Assembly: GCA_009176605.1 (NCBI GenBank)
Contig: SEYY01023780.1
Coordinates: 1 to 64,000 of the forward strand
Origin: Armadillidium nasatum
Taxonomy: Eukaryota; Arthropoda; Malacostraca; Isopoda; Armadillidiidae
Direction: 5' to 3'
DNA: 64,000 nucleotides
The notes beneath the pieces were generated by a model, which was not told the origin of the DNA, ran no database searches, and saw only the letters and a program-made list of their open reading frames with translations. Below, piece after piece: positions 1-13,713 of the stretch. The translations under genes and the position numbers were made by a program. Position 1 is the first letter of the stretch. Each line of letters opens with the position of its first letter.

Positions 1-371
<371 letters not shown>

Positions 372-490
372 GAGAGAGTGTGTGGTTGTGTGTGAATAGG
401 AAATAGGAAAATTACTTTAATAATTTATACAAGTGAAATATTATATTTTCTTAAATTGTAGAACTGTAATAACTAAAAAAAAAAAATAAA

Positions 491-631
<141 letters not shown>

Positions 632-1864
632 CCTTTAAAAAATTAAAAATGTTTTCTAATATACTTATGGTAACAAGGGGATTCCTTGATTGGAGTTTGA
701 TTTTATATTAATAAATAAGTTAAAATGATTTAGTTGGCTTTAACATCCTGTGTTAACACATATTTTTATTAATGGTTTTTCGATAAACTGCTTCAAAAAC
801 TTAGGATAGTAGGGTATGCACACTAATAATAATACTGAATTTTTCCAAAATTAATTGATATTTTCAAAACCTTTTTCGTTCTCTTCATTTGCCGCTGGGA
901 CACATTGGCATGAGGAACAAGTCATTTAACACGAAAGGAAATTACTGCGCACATAAAACCACTGTCAAACAACTATGACATTGAATTGAAGTAGTTTATT
1001 AAATAATAAAAAAAATCACATCATAGAAAAAATGTTTATAACCTTAGCTTAAAACCAATTTTTCAGGAAAAGCACATGATAATGTTCCTCATTCTATCCT
1101 ATAAATATAGCTCCAAATAATATATGTCTACAATCGATTATCGAAGGCTTAATTTTTTTGAAGAGAGCCTTTGCATTGATTCCACTTCCTCTACCACATT
1201 TCAGTTCTGTTATTGAGTACCTATGATGTCTACAGGCAAACCTAAATAGTACTTTCTATAGCAGTCTTATCCCAATCGTCATGTTCCTGGTATATAGAGC
1301 AACCCAATCTTCTTTCCACTAAATTTAAGTAAGTTTTGTATTTTTTTATTATTAGCTTTTTTTTTAAATTTTTGAGGCATAAGAAATAGAGAGAGAATCA
1401 GCAAAACTAGCCATGTATGGGGGGTTGAAATTGAAACACAATAGAGATTTATATATAGGAAATTCCTCTAGCTGTAAGTGCTAAACTATGAAGTTTTTGA
1501 TACATAGTTTATCGTATAGAAAAGAAAGCTTCATAATTACTCTTAGAGCCATCTGTAACATGCACTATTTAGTATTGCTTAAGCAGTTGCTCCAGTTTGT
1601 TCGTGAACAAAGCTATCTGAAATTTTAATTATACATTCTTGATGTTCAAATTAGTAACTAACGCAAGATTTGGAGGAACAACTATTAGAATCGTGGAAGT
1701 CTTTGCCAAATTAATCTTCTATTTATTTATTCAAAATACCAAAACATGAAAGCTCACAAAAAAAAAAAAAAAAACTGAAAAAGTTAACTTATAGAATGTC
1801 CCAATTACGAGTCTATATACAAACAGTTCAATCTATCTTAAGTGTTAAAGCTTTCACATTTCAT

Positions 1865-1912
<48 letters not shown>
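632..1912. other. Intergenic, no gene seen
   Basis: AT-rich single-copy-looking sequence with no credible coding stretch. It contains an A-run near 1760 and a long T-run (about 45 nt) at its right edge, directly before the first LINE copy. Confidence 0.6.
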
Positions 1913-1913
<1 letters not shown>

Positions 1914-1918
<5 letters not shown>

Positions 1919-2623
1919 CATATGCTTGCACACACAAACGTAAAATATTTAAATGTTCTCACTGTTCATATGAATCGAATCGTAAAAGAACTAAAACACA
2001 ATGCTACACATACATACATAGACATATATTACAGAGAGACACAACACAATATGCAAACTATATATTATAAATTGTGTAAAAAATATAATATAGAAATAGT
2101 GCCGGATAACTATAGAAATTTCACCCCACCATCAATAATAGATAACGAACAAGCCCAGATCCTGTATGACTACCCAATCCCAACTGATAATAATATCCCA
2201 TGTAATAGACCAGATATTGTCCTTACAGATAAAACTACCAACAAATGCCATCATCGAGGTTGGTGTCCCCTATGATGGGAAGGTATCACTATACGAAAGG
2301 GAAAAAGAAATAAAATATCAACAACTGAAATATGAATCAGGCGAATGTGAATGTGGAAGAGGTAATAGTGAACCAATAGTAGTGGGTGCATTGGGAACGA
2401 TCAAATCAAGTCTAAATTACCACCTTAATAGACTTCCAATAGAAATTCGTACATCGGAATTAAGCGTAGAAATAGTAAGAAAAAGCCTCAGCATCCTACG
2501 CCTGGTGCTGGGCATGTAGTAATGGATGTTGGCCCTTGACCCAAGGTTTGGGGACGGTTGACACCAAGCTACCAAGTTAAAATACCCTTTAAGGAGAAGT
2601 GTAAAAAAAAAAAAAAAAAAAAA
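1914..2623 (+). mobile_element. REL-type LINE fragment, copy A
   Basis: This is the 3' part of a non-LTR retrotransposon of the restriction-like-endonuclease (REL, R2/R4-like) group. Its left end shows a decayed C2H2 zinc-finger start (KCSHCSYESN in one frame). The rest encodes the C-terminal nuclease: NRPDIVL, then about 14 residues on IIEVGVPYDG, then KEIKYQQL, PIVVGALGTI and LRLVLG. That spacing fits the KPD-x12-14-D/E nuclease signature of these elements. The nuclease is split between two frames (1922-2275 and 2166-2519), so the copy is dead. A 3' UTR with TGACCCAAGG follows and ends in about 21 A. It lacks the reverse transcriptase. Family placement rests on motifs, not on a search. Confidence 0.65.
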
Positions 2624-2861
2624 ATGTAAAATTATTTTAATGTTCGACATGTTCCTATGAATTAATCATAAGTATGCCTAAAGGTACACATGCTTAACAT
2701 GTAAATGTAAAATTATTTAAATGTTCTGACTGCTCCTATGAAGTAATCATAAAAACTTAAAAAGACACATGCTTACACATAAATTGAAATTATTTAAATG
2801 TTCTTACTGCTCCTATGAATGTAATCAAAAGGAAACTTAAAAAGACACATGCTTAACACGC
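2624..2861 (+). repeat. Three tandem zinc-finger-coding units of about 80 bp
   Basis: Three successive units each carry AAATTATTTAAATGTTC, then GACTGCTCCTATGAA or close to it, then AAAAAGACACATGCTTA. Read with small frame changes each unit encodes a classical C2H2 finger, KLFKCSYCSYECNQK followed by LKRHMLTH-like sequence. REL-type LINEs carry N-terminal zinc fingers used for target DNA binding, so this is probably the 5' end of the element's ORF. Confidence 0.6.
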
Positions 2862-3783
2862 AAACGAAAATATGAAGAAAAAGAAAGCAAAGTATATAAT
2901 CAATGGAAACAACAAGAATTGAAAGAATATAAAGAATTAATTGACGAAGTTACATAGATAAGGAAAAATCAGTGAGATATTCTGTAAAGGAGGTTTACAA
3001 GCTGAGGAAGAGATAATGATAAGGGCAGCACAAGACGGATTAGTAAGAACGAGGTGGCGTAGAAAACATATAGAAGGAGAAGATATCTCCGATGTATGCT
3101 GAATATGCCAATTATGCCCAGAAACAGTGCCTCACATTTTATCTGCATCTGAAATCCTATTAAACAGAGGTATATATACTAGCAGACACGACACTATATG
3201 TAAAATAATTCATTCCAAACTATGCAGAAAATACAACAAACAACAAAAGCCCAAAATTACTGGAAACATAACCCTCCTGAAATAGAAGAAAACAACCAGG
3301 CCCTGATCTTATATGACTGCCCTATTCCAACAGACATCAGAGTAGCCCACAACAGACCAGACATAGTTATCAATGACAAAATGGAACGGAAATGTTACAT
3401 AATAGAGATGGGAGTGCCGTTCGATAACAACTTGGTGGCATATGAAAGAGAGAAAGAAATAAAATACATTCGATTCAAACAAGAAATAAGAAGAATGTGG
3501 GATATTGATAATATTTCAATAATCCCAGTAGTGGTGGGAGCTATGGGCGTGATCAAAAAGAGCCTAATTGAACAACTAAATAGATTACCGATTTCGATCA
3601 CCTCGCTTGAATTAACTAAGGCGGTAGTAAAAAAGAGCATCTCAATATTGAGATTGGTCCTAGGTGGTGGTTAAGGAGTGAAGGGGAGGGAAAATGCAAA
3701 CAAATGACTCCCTACAGTCAAGGTTTGACTGCGGAGAATTAAACAGAACCCTTCAAGGAAGGAGAAAAAAAAAAAAAAAAAAA
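2624..3783 (+). mobile_element. REL-type LINE fragment, copy B
   Basis: A second copy starts immediately after the poly(A) of copy A. It has three zinc-finger-coding repeats (2624-2861), then KESKVYNQWKQQELKEYKEL, then a large internal deletion. A CCHC-like knuckle (near CQLCPETVPHILSAS) follows, and then the nuclease end. The stretch 3222-3674 reads DCPIPTD, NRPDIVIND, CYIIEMGVPFD, REKEIKYIRF, IPVVVGAMGV and ISILRLVLGGG in one frame. The 3' UTR repeats the ACAGTCAAGGTTTGACTG hairpin-like block and ends in about 20 A. Stops and the missing RT make it non-functional, but its nuclease frame is better preserved than in copy A. Confidence 0.65.
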
Positions 3784-6588
3784 ATTTAAATGTTCTTACT
3801 GGTTTTAAATGTAATCAGAAAAACACTTAAAGTCACATGATAGACACGCATACGCATGAGACTGAATAATGATTATGATGATGAAGAGAAGATGTTAAAC
3901 AGAATAGCTAAATGTTGAGACGAAGATATAATAATAGGAATAGAAAAAAGGAATAAGGTTAAGAAAATAAATGATTGGATTAAAATGATTAAGTATGTTG
4001 GGCGAGTAAACAGAGTCCTTCCAAGATTGATTCCACCAAACTGTGAAATTACAGAGATTAATAGACTCTACTATGCAACCTCAAGAGCCATAACGGAGAT
4101 GATGGAGACAGGAGTATTAGAAAAAGAAAGAGAGAATTCGGCAAAGAAGAAACAAAAAACCTCCATGGAAATATTGGCTGGAAAAACAGAGGAACTAAGA
4201 GAAGAAATCGGATTATTGACCTTGTTTCAAAGGGGAGAAGTCAGATCACAAATGACAAAGAATACAGCTGAAATAATACTTCGCCGAGAGAGAGTTAGGA
4301 ATGGAGACATATTAGCGCATGCTTTGTTTACAAGAAAGTTACTACTACCATCAAAATAAAAAAAAAAAACTAAAAAAAACTAAAAGGATATGAAAAACTT
4401 GAAAAGAAAAAATGGAGAATAAAATGTTTAAAGAAGACTAAGGGAAATTCTACAGGGTACTTAGTGAAAATCAAGTATCAAGGCAAAGCGTCCCACAGAT
4501 AGAACAGAGAGATTTTGCAAAAATATCTATGAAAACGACTTTCAACATAATCAAGCTGAATGGATAAGAGATCTGAAAAATAGCCCTGAAATTACAAATA
4601 TCACGGAGATGGAGTTCCCAGCAATAGAACGTTCAGAGGTCAAGAATGTCGTTAAAAAACAGCAACTGGAAAGCACCTGGAATAGATAGAATGCACAACG
4701 TGTGGTTAAAGAAAATCACTGCTTTAGTAGGTCCACTTACAGATAGTTTTAATAGAATAATTGAGGGTACAAAGGAAATCCCCGAGTGGTTTAACACGGG
4801 AGAAACGACATTGCTACCAAAATTCGAGAAAACTGATGACTCCAGTAAACATAGACCAATAACTTGCCTCTAACAGCATACAAGACATTGACTGGGATAT
4901 TAACAACAACAATACAAAACACGCAACTAGTAACGATATTAAATGAAGATCAAAAAGGATGCAGTAAAGACTCACATGGAACAAAGGAACAGTTACTAAT
5001 AAATAAGAGGTTGTTGAAAACTGTAGAAGAGCACAAAAAGCATTCCTTTCCGGATACATTACTGCAAGGCCTATGACAGTGTGCCTCACTTATGGCTTGA
5101 AGAAGTCATGAGAATCTTTAAAATAAATAGAAGAATAATAGATTTCTTTCTGAGGGCTATGTCCGGATGGAATATAAATATGAAATTACCCCTCAAAATG
5201 GGAATAATGAAGTTAGAAAAAATTAAAATAAAATGAGGGATATTCCAGGATGACTCAATATCACCCATGTTGTTTGTATTGGCAGTAATCCCCTTGAGCA
5301 ACATGTTAAACAAACTTAATAATGGGTACAGGGTCAGCCCAAGGAATGAGAAAAATCCGAAGCAATTATCACGCCTGTTCTACATGGCTGATCTAAAATT
5401 TTGTTCATCAAAGAGGGAAGAGACAGAAAAGCATGTTAGAGTAATGAAAACATTCACAGATGATATAGTAATGGAATTCGGACTCGATAAATGCGCATTC
5501 ATACAATTAAAGAAGGGAAATTGAGTAGAGGCAGAGAACTTTGTTGTGGACGAAACGTTGATTAAAAAGCTAGAACCTGATACAACTTATAAATATCTTG
5601 GTATAGAGGAATCGGAAAAAATGTAAAATTACATAATTGAAAACCAGAATAAGGAAGGAATTTATAGATAGACTTAATCTTAAAACCTGATTTAAAACCA
5701 AAAAATAAAATTAAAGCAATTAAATATTACGCTATACCAGTGGTAACTAACTTGTGGACTCTGTATCATTGACTAATATCAGCATGAAATTAACTAATTA
5801 GACATCAGAACTAGAAAGCCGATTCATGATCATAAGTTAATCTATAAAAATCGATGCATTGCAGGATAGTACATGCCAAGAGAAGAGGAAGGGATGGGAA
5901 TACCAATGAAAGATGAGATCCACAAGAAAGAAGAAATTGTACTAGGAGAATATTTAAAAGGAAAAGGATATAGAAACTTGAACTGGGTGAAAGATCATGA
6001 AGAGGGAAGACCAAATGCAACGTACATCATTAAAAAATCTCAAGACTACCTTGAATAATGCTCGATAGAGGTAGGAATGAAATCGGAAAATGAATACTTA
6101 AAAAATAAGATCAAGAAAATTAAAGAACAGTATAAAAAGAAAATTAAAAATGAAAATAGCTGGAGAAGGGATAAACTTGCTAAACACTATGAAATAGAGG
6201 TTTGAGAAAAGGAATTTTTATTATTAAAAAAAAAACTTTAAGTAATATAAAAGGGATTTCTAAGATTCGAAGAGGAGAAGCTACTGATATCGGCACAAGA
6301 CGCGGATTTAAGAACAAATTGGTTCAAAGAGCACATAGAATGGAATGTTGAGGAGGTTTTGATAACACTGGAGGTAGTGGGAGCGCTTGTAGCTTTTATC
6401 TAGCTTAATTTACCATTTAAAAAAGACTCTAGATCAATGTGACATCATCAGTAATAAGTCTAGAAAAGCCTAAGCATAGTTAGACTGGTGTTGGAAATGT
6501 GAGGAAGATGTGCCAGTCTCTGACCCGAGGTTCGGTTATGGTTGGCACATCTTAAACCTTTTTTTTTTTTTAGGAAGATAAAAAAATA
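3784..6588 (+). mobile_element. REL-type LINE, copy C (longest, decayed)
   Basis: A third copy starts straight after the A-tail of copy B with another zinc-finger module. It carries the ORF middle: 3985-4359 (VNRVLPRLIPPNCEITEINR), the RT region (about 4600-5530) and a thumb/connection stretch (5873-6058, REEEGMGIPMKDEIHKKEEI). A scrap near 6290 reads LISAQDADLRTNWF. The REL nuclease is deleted. The 3' UTR near 6505-6552 has ACCCGAGGTTCGG flanked by GATGTGCCA and TGGCACATC, then a T13 run and an A-rich tail. Many stops and shifts show that it is old. Confidence 0.65.
4646..5524 (+). pseudogene. Reverse-transcriptase remnant of LINE copy C
   Basis: RT blocks occur in order in changing frames. 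They are NSNWKAPGIDRMHNVWLKK (finger), EIPEWFNTGETTLLPK, HRPITCL, an NEDQKGCSKDSHGTKEQLLI stretch, a YDSVPHLWL-like palm block near 5070, and QDDSISPMLFVLAVIPLSNM. The catalytic box reads LFYMADLKF where YMDDLKL would be expected, so the second catalytic Asp is out of place. The order matches REL-group LINE reverse transcriptases. Confidence 0.65.
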
Positions 6589-6700
6589 TAAAATTATTTA
6601 AAAGGTCTGAATTTTCCTATGATTGTAATTGTAATAAAGAAAACTTAAAAACACCCATACTTTAATATTAGAAAAAATTTTGGATGTTAATTTTAATGTT
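6589..6700 (+). mobile_element. Zinc-finger start of a fourth LINE copy
   Basis: AAAATTATTTAAAAGG..TTTTCCTATGATTGTAAT..AACTTAAAAACACCCATAC resembles the 80-bp zinc-finger unit at 2624-2861. It again sits directly after the preceding copy's A-rich tail and is then cut off by a T-run and a (TA)n array. Confidence 0.45.
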
Positions 6701-6754
6701 TTTTTTATTATTATTTTTTTTATTTTTTTTTTTTTTTTTTTTTTTTTATCTATT

Positions 6755-6880
<126 letters not shown>

Positions 6881-6882
6881 GG

Positions 6883-7945
<1,063 letters not shown>

Positions 7946-8039
7946 TAGTAGGTAAAACCCGGGTACCAGAACATCCCCCAGATTTTCGACTACTAAGACT
8001 ACCAGAACACCCCCCAGATTTCCCTACAACTATGGTAAA

Positions 8040-8073
8040 AAGGATAACTTAGGAAATTTCCTAAGTTATCCTT
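8040..8073. repeat. 34-bp perfect palindrome
   Basis: The 17-base half AAGGATAACTTAGGAAA is followed at once by its exact reverse complement, with no loop. Confidence 0.9.
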
Positions 8074-8131
8074 AAATTATTAATGTATTTTTACGTTTTC
8101 TATTAATGTATTATTTACGTTTTCTTTCAAG

Positions 8132-8219
8132 ATTGCTCACTGAGATTCAAATCGGTGTTACTGAGGGGAAAAAATTAAAAAATTAAAAGTCTGCGTTTTA
8201 GACCACTACACCAAGCAGT
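8132..8219 (-). other. tRNA-like relic with A and B boxes
   Basis: On the - strand TGGTGTAGTGGTCTA matches an RNA polymerase III A box, and CGATTTGAATCTCA about 45 nt on matches a B box (GGTTCGANTCC). The ends (ACTGCTT and GAGCAAT) can form most of an acceptor stem. The anticodon region is expanded by an A/T-rich insert, so this is a decayed tRNA or tRNA-SINE head and not a working gene. Confidence 0.4.
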
Positions 8220-8864
8220 ATGTATAAGAGAATCTTCTTTTAAGTATTATTTATATATATCAGTAATGATTTTTAATGGTAATGGAAGTGTACATTATTT
8301 TCTTAATATCAGAGAATGAAAAAGTTTTTCGTCTCTAATTATATATTTTTATTATATAAATAGAGACAATATCGAGTTACATTATAGCTTTTCTTTCATT
8401 TATATATATTTTTTATGAAATTCATTCCATATTTTCTGAATCGTCATTATAAATAGAAACTGTACTTAATCGTTTTTCAATGCTTCTGAAAGACTGAGCG
8501 AGTTGAAGTTTTCTTTTCACAAACTTGCTTTAATTCTTCATCCGCATTAATTATTTCTTTTATTTTCTTTACATTTTTTGTAATGAGAGAAAAAGAAAGA
8601 TTAATTTTTAATAAAAAATTATATTTATTTATTAACTCAATGGATCCTTGCCTTAAACCCCTATTTAGTTGCTTCTCTTCTTAAACACTCCCCCCTCTTC
8701 TCGTCTATCTATCACTCTCCTCCGGCCTTTACCCCTTCAGTAGCGGTCAGCGACGTTGAACCACAATCTTCGGGACTGACTCCGACAGGTGGCGGGAATT
8801 ACGATGTACAATGAGGATTAAGGGAATTAGAAGAAGAAAAAGAAGTAAATAAAGCAAAAAAATA

Positions 8865-8987
<123 letters not shown>

Positions 8988-9069
8988 CATATTTATTCTG
9001 TCAGGTCTAAACTCTAGATCTAGAATCTATAGAGCATTTATAACTTGTTTTGATTGGTATTAACTTTAT

Positions 9070-9258
9070 ACAGAGAAGGAATTTATTAAAATCCTTTTCC
9101 ATCTTGATTTACTCCCAAAGTTCCAGGTAGAAAAAAATATTAATGAGTTTCTCACTAATATCTTCAGACCCACTCATCATTTTCTTACTGTTCCTGAACA
9201 GAAAATATACCAAAAACTTTCGTATATACTATATAGAATAACTTACATCCCAACTTAA
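9070..9258 (+). mobile_element. Penelope-like retroelement fragment
   Basis: One frame reads KEFIKILFHLDLLPKFQVEK, then INEFLTNIFRP, then FLTVPEQKIYQKLSYILYRI. A 'VP..KIY..LPY.G' block after an 'F..K.INKFLN' block is typical of the region just after the reverse transcriptase in Penelope-like elements. Only this scrap remains, with no GIY-YIG domain seen. It abuts the BEL/Pao fossil. Confidence 0.45.
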
Positions 9259-9472
9259 GTTGTGTAACTAATACAGTTTCTTTATTTTTTGTTGGATTTG
9301 CTAAAAACTGTAATGTGTCCTGAAAACTTTCTAGTTGAGACTGTCTTATGATGACATTACAACTTTCTTCATATGTACAAATTGCATTTGAACCATAATT
9401 TGGAAATAAATTTGAGTTTTTCACATTTACTTTTATTTTTAAATTATGAATAAACTTCCTTACAAAATGTGC

Positions 9473-9561
<89 letters not shown>

Positions 9562-12500
9562 TATTTTAGTAAAAGAAGAAAATCTATCTAATTTAAATAA
9601 TGGAACATACTGACAAGTTTGAACATTGAATACATTAAAATTTTCAGTACTATTGTATAAAGGATTAGGGACCCTTTAGTAACTCTTAAACTTTCATTAT
9701 TATAATCTATAATGGGGCCTTCTAAGAAATTGGTTTTATTTAAAACACTTATATAAAACACACCTAGTTACAAAATCACTTGGGTTCATAGAACCGTTAC
9801 AATGGTGGAAAGGTTATAGGATGCTTTTTCACACGCAGTTTCAATAAAATTCAACACATTATTTATTACGACCCTTTCTTTTCTATTTTATCAAATTTTT
9901 GTACTTTATTTATTAACCAGTTTAAAACCACCATTGAGTCAGTATAAATATGAATGTCCTTTATGTTTATAGGACAAAATGTATTTGTTAAATTTTCTAT
10001 CATTTCATTTACACATTCAACTCCAAATTTGACAGCAAATAGTTCTAACACAGGAATGGACCTTTTACTGTTCATATCTGAAATAATTTTATTTTTAGCA
10101 CACAAAAAGTGCAATTTTTTGTCATTTACATTTTGTAAATATAATACAGTACCATAAATGGCTTTGCTGGCATCTGTATAAGCTATAATATTATAGGTGG
10201 CAGAATAATCACCTATAAATCTTTTTAGCTCTGGTTTTTTACTTTTGTTATACTGGGAACATATATTTTTATATTCTTTTAATATTTTACTATCTAATTT
10301 TGTGTCCCAGGAAATGTTTTTATTATTTTGCAAACTATGTAAAAATAGTTTGGCTCTGTTTCTACCAGGTAGCCCAATATTCAAAGGATCAAATAAACCA
10401 TTTATGGAAGATAAGATTTTACGCAAAGTATTTGCTGTAGGATCTAATATATTATTGTTATTATATATGGTATCATTTTTTGTATCCCAAATCATTCCTA
10501 GTAGCTTTGTTATATGATCTCCTACAGAGTCATTTTCATTTTTACTGTGTAATTCACCATCCTTTAATTTTTTAAAATCTGGTGAATTACTATAAAATTT
10601 TTGTAAATTAAATTTGTAATTGTTAAATATTGCATGTGATTTATGGTATGCTAGAAGAATGTCACTTTCAGAATTGGAAGAATAACCTAAATTATCCATG
10701 TAGGACAGGTTGAATAAACCCTTTCTTAGTTCATCCTCAAATGCATCACAAGTGTCAACATGCAAAATTAATATAATATATAAAGCTAACATTAAAATGG
10801 TAGGGCTACATCTAATACCAAAAGGAATTCTCATTAATTTGTATGCTGTTACTCTAAAATCATTTTCTTTTATGTTATTAAACCAAAGAAAGTGCAATTT
10901 TTCACTATCTTCTGGTAATAGTTCAATTTGATGATATGCTTTTTCAATATCAAATATAAGAAGGTATTTATTGAACCTAAGCAAAATGAGCGCAATATCC
11001 AATTTATTATTCAAATTTGGGCCTGGCAAGCAGACATTATTATGAGACAGATTGTTCAACTTGTCCTTTTCACAAATGTTTGATAGATATACTATACGAC
11101 ATTTAGTAGTTTCCGTATTTTCTCTAAAGACAGCATTATGAGCTATAAAAGATATATCATTTTTATTTTTTAATACATTTATATTTTCCACAGGTTGAAT
11201 GATACCATTCTCTAATTGTTCCTTTATTACATTATCATATGCCTCAAATTTTTGAGGCTGTTTACTATATTTTTTGTAAATAGATTTTAGTACAGAATTT
11301 GCCAAATGAAAATTATTTGGCAAAAATTGTAATAGTTTTTTATTCCAGAGTAAAGGCATTATCAATCTACCTGTGTCATTTATATTTGTATTTTGAATGA
11401 GGTATCTAATTAGCTCAATATCCAACTCAGAGAATTTTTTAGGATTTTCAAAATTATCGTAATTTAAAAGTGACTTCAAAGAATTTTCATCTAAAAAATC
11501 ATTATCAATATTATTTTCAATATTTAAATTTATGTTTTTATTTTTTATTATTATTATTTTTTGTGAAAAAGATGAGATTGAACAATCTGTTTCTAAGTCA
11601 GTTTATTTTATTATCAATTTTGACATTTTTACTCAGTATGTCTGCTTGTACAGTAAAGTTTTTTACATACTTTAAATATGGCAAGTTTTTACCCAGTTTA
11701 TTTAAGTCACCAGCCAACAATATACCACAACATGTATAATACAGAAGTGAAATGTTATCATTTATACCAAAAGCACAAGTATTCAGTGGTAAAATATGAG
11801 ATCCATTCACCCCAAGTAATTACGTGTATTTCTCTGTTATTTTTATTTCCTAAGTGTTTGTCAGCAAGTGGTAATTTATTTTGTTGAAAGGCAGTTAATA
11901 TTTCAGTACTAGGCATGTTTATTTTTGGATTAATGGATGGAACCACTGCAGCCACAATTTTACACATTTTATTATTTATTTTTACATCAATTTCAATAAT
12001 TGAAGTTTTATAGTATTTGTTATTGTTAAAACCTTTTATATTCAGCATGATATCACTCTGTACTACTTTAAACTTAATTTTTTCTGCTACTGATTGAGAA
12101 ACAAAATTAAATTCTGACCCAGAATCGTAAAGAACTCTTAAATCATGATTATTGTTATTTTTGTTTATACTGGTGGCTGTAAATGTTGGCAATATTATGT
12201 TTTGAGTACTAGTAGCATGCATTGTATTTAAATGTAAGCTATTTGCAACTTGCTCTGCAGAAGGATTTTCTACAGGCATCACATTTAACTCAACTACATT
12301 TGTTGAGGTTTCAGTTTGTACATTTTGTACAGTATTTACAGTACTTTCATTTTTACTTTTATTTTTATTTTTGTTTTTATTTTTGTTTTTATTTTCACCT
12401 TCAGTTTTCTGAGATGAATTTGTTTGTTTTGTGACACATAAATAACTAGCATGCCAGAAGTCACAGTTTTTACATTTAGCAGAAAATCTAAATCTGCAAT

Positions 12501-13713
12501 TTTTTAATGTATGATTTGTATACCCACACTTTATACAACCATCCAGTTCTTTGAGTTTTTGTACTTTGGATTCTGCTGTTTTAAATTTAGGACAATTAAA
12601 TAATTTATGTTCCATACAGTCTGATGTTTCTAAAGCACAACATATAGTACACCCAGTTCTATATACTGTTTCAGTTTTTTGTTTTTCATTTACATTAATA
12701 TTTGTAGCTAAAGCTACTGTTTTTCTTTCAAAAGTTGCATTATTTGTTTTTGTGTTCTGATTTTTGTCAAACATGCCACCTTCTTTCATTCTATTTTGTA
12801 TTTCAAACCCAAATTTCAATATATCATTCAAATCGGGGTAAGTTTTATTTGTGAAATTCATATACTGAATTTTATACTGTTCTGGTAATCCAGACCACAA
12901 AAAATATTGTACAAAAATATCACTTGTAATGTTTAGGGAACTAATTTGACTTTCAATCAATTTAGCCTCACTAATCCAATCATAGAAGTCATTTGTTAAT
13001 TTTAATTTACACAATTTTTCAATCACTGCAAACTTCTGAATGTCCTTGTTACTAAAGGCAGCTATAAGAAGATTTTTAGCTGCCTCATAATCCATGTCAG
13101 CTGCAGGACTCTTTTCAATTAAGACCTTGGCAGGTCCTTTTAACTGTTTTACCAGACAAGAATGTCGAGCATATTTGTTAAATTTTTCTCTATCCATAAT
13201 TTCCTCAAAATTTTTATAAACCTGTCAAAATTTTCAGGCTTACTATCAAATTCTGGTAATTCTAATTCGGGGCGCTTAAGTCCACTATTACCAGATTCAT
13301 AATATGAAATGTTTTGTTGAGTTTGAGGATGGATAGTTGTTATTTTATTTTGTAATTCATTTATTATTGTTGCTACTCCTAACTGATAGAAATCATTTTT
13401 AATATTAAGTTTTTCTGAACCTTCAAATGAAAACTCTGGACATTCTGTATAAATATCCAACAATTTCATTGTCTAACTCAGTAAGTTCATTTTCTTTGTT
13501 TTTTAATGTTTTTATGAGACCACTAATTTCATTATCAGTATAGTTTTGCAAATTTGTTTTTACAGTATTTAACAGTTTTGTTACATTGGCCCTTTTTACC
13601 CCTCTTTTTCTAATTAGAGTTAAAACTTGATTAAAGTTTGCTGAAGGTGAGGCATCATCAGCAACTATTTCTTCAATGTTTTTATATTCTATATTTTGAT
13701 CTAATACCTCCAT
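9250..13713 (-). mobile_element. BEL/Pao LTR-retrotransposon fossil, partial and broken
   Basis: A gag-pol region on the - strand. Gag spans about 13.7-12.2 kb: an N-terminal region, the PELELPEFDS and WSGLPEQYK type gag blocks of BEL elements, and cysteine/histidine knuckles near CIKCGYTNHTLKNC. An aspartic protease lies at about 12.1 kb (LYDSGSEFNFVS). Reverse transcriptase and RNase H lie at about 11.5-9.87 kb (RIVYLSN, FDIEKAYHQI, YTDASK and YTDSMVVL blocks). A short stretch with BEL pre-integrase character lies at 9.25-9.42 kb. No integrase core and no flanking LTR were recognised. The element is broken, with roughly three to six breaks. Long readable stretches remain, so it is of moderate age. 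A T-run of about 85 lies inside it at 9472-9558. Confidence 0.8.
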
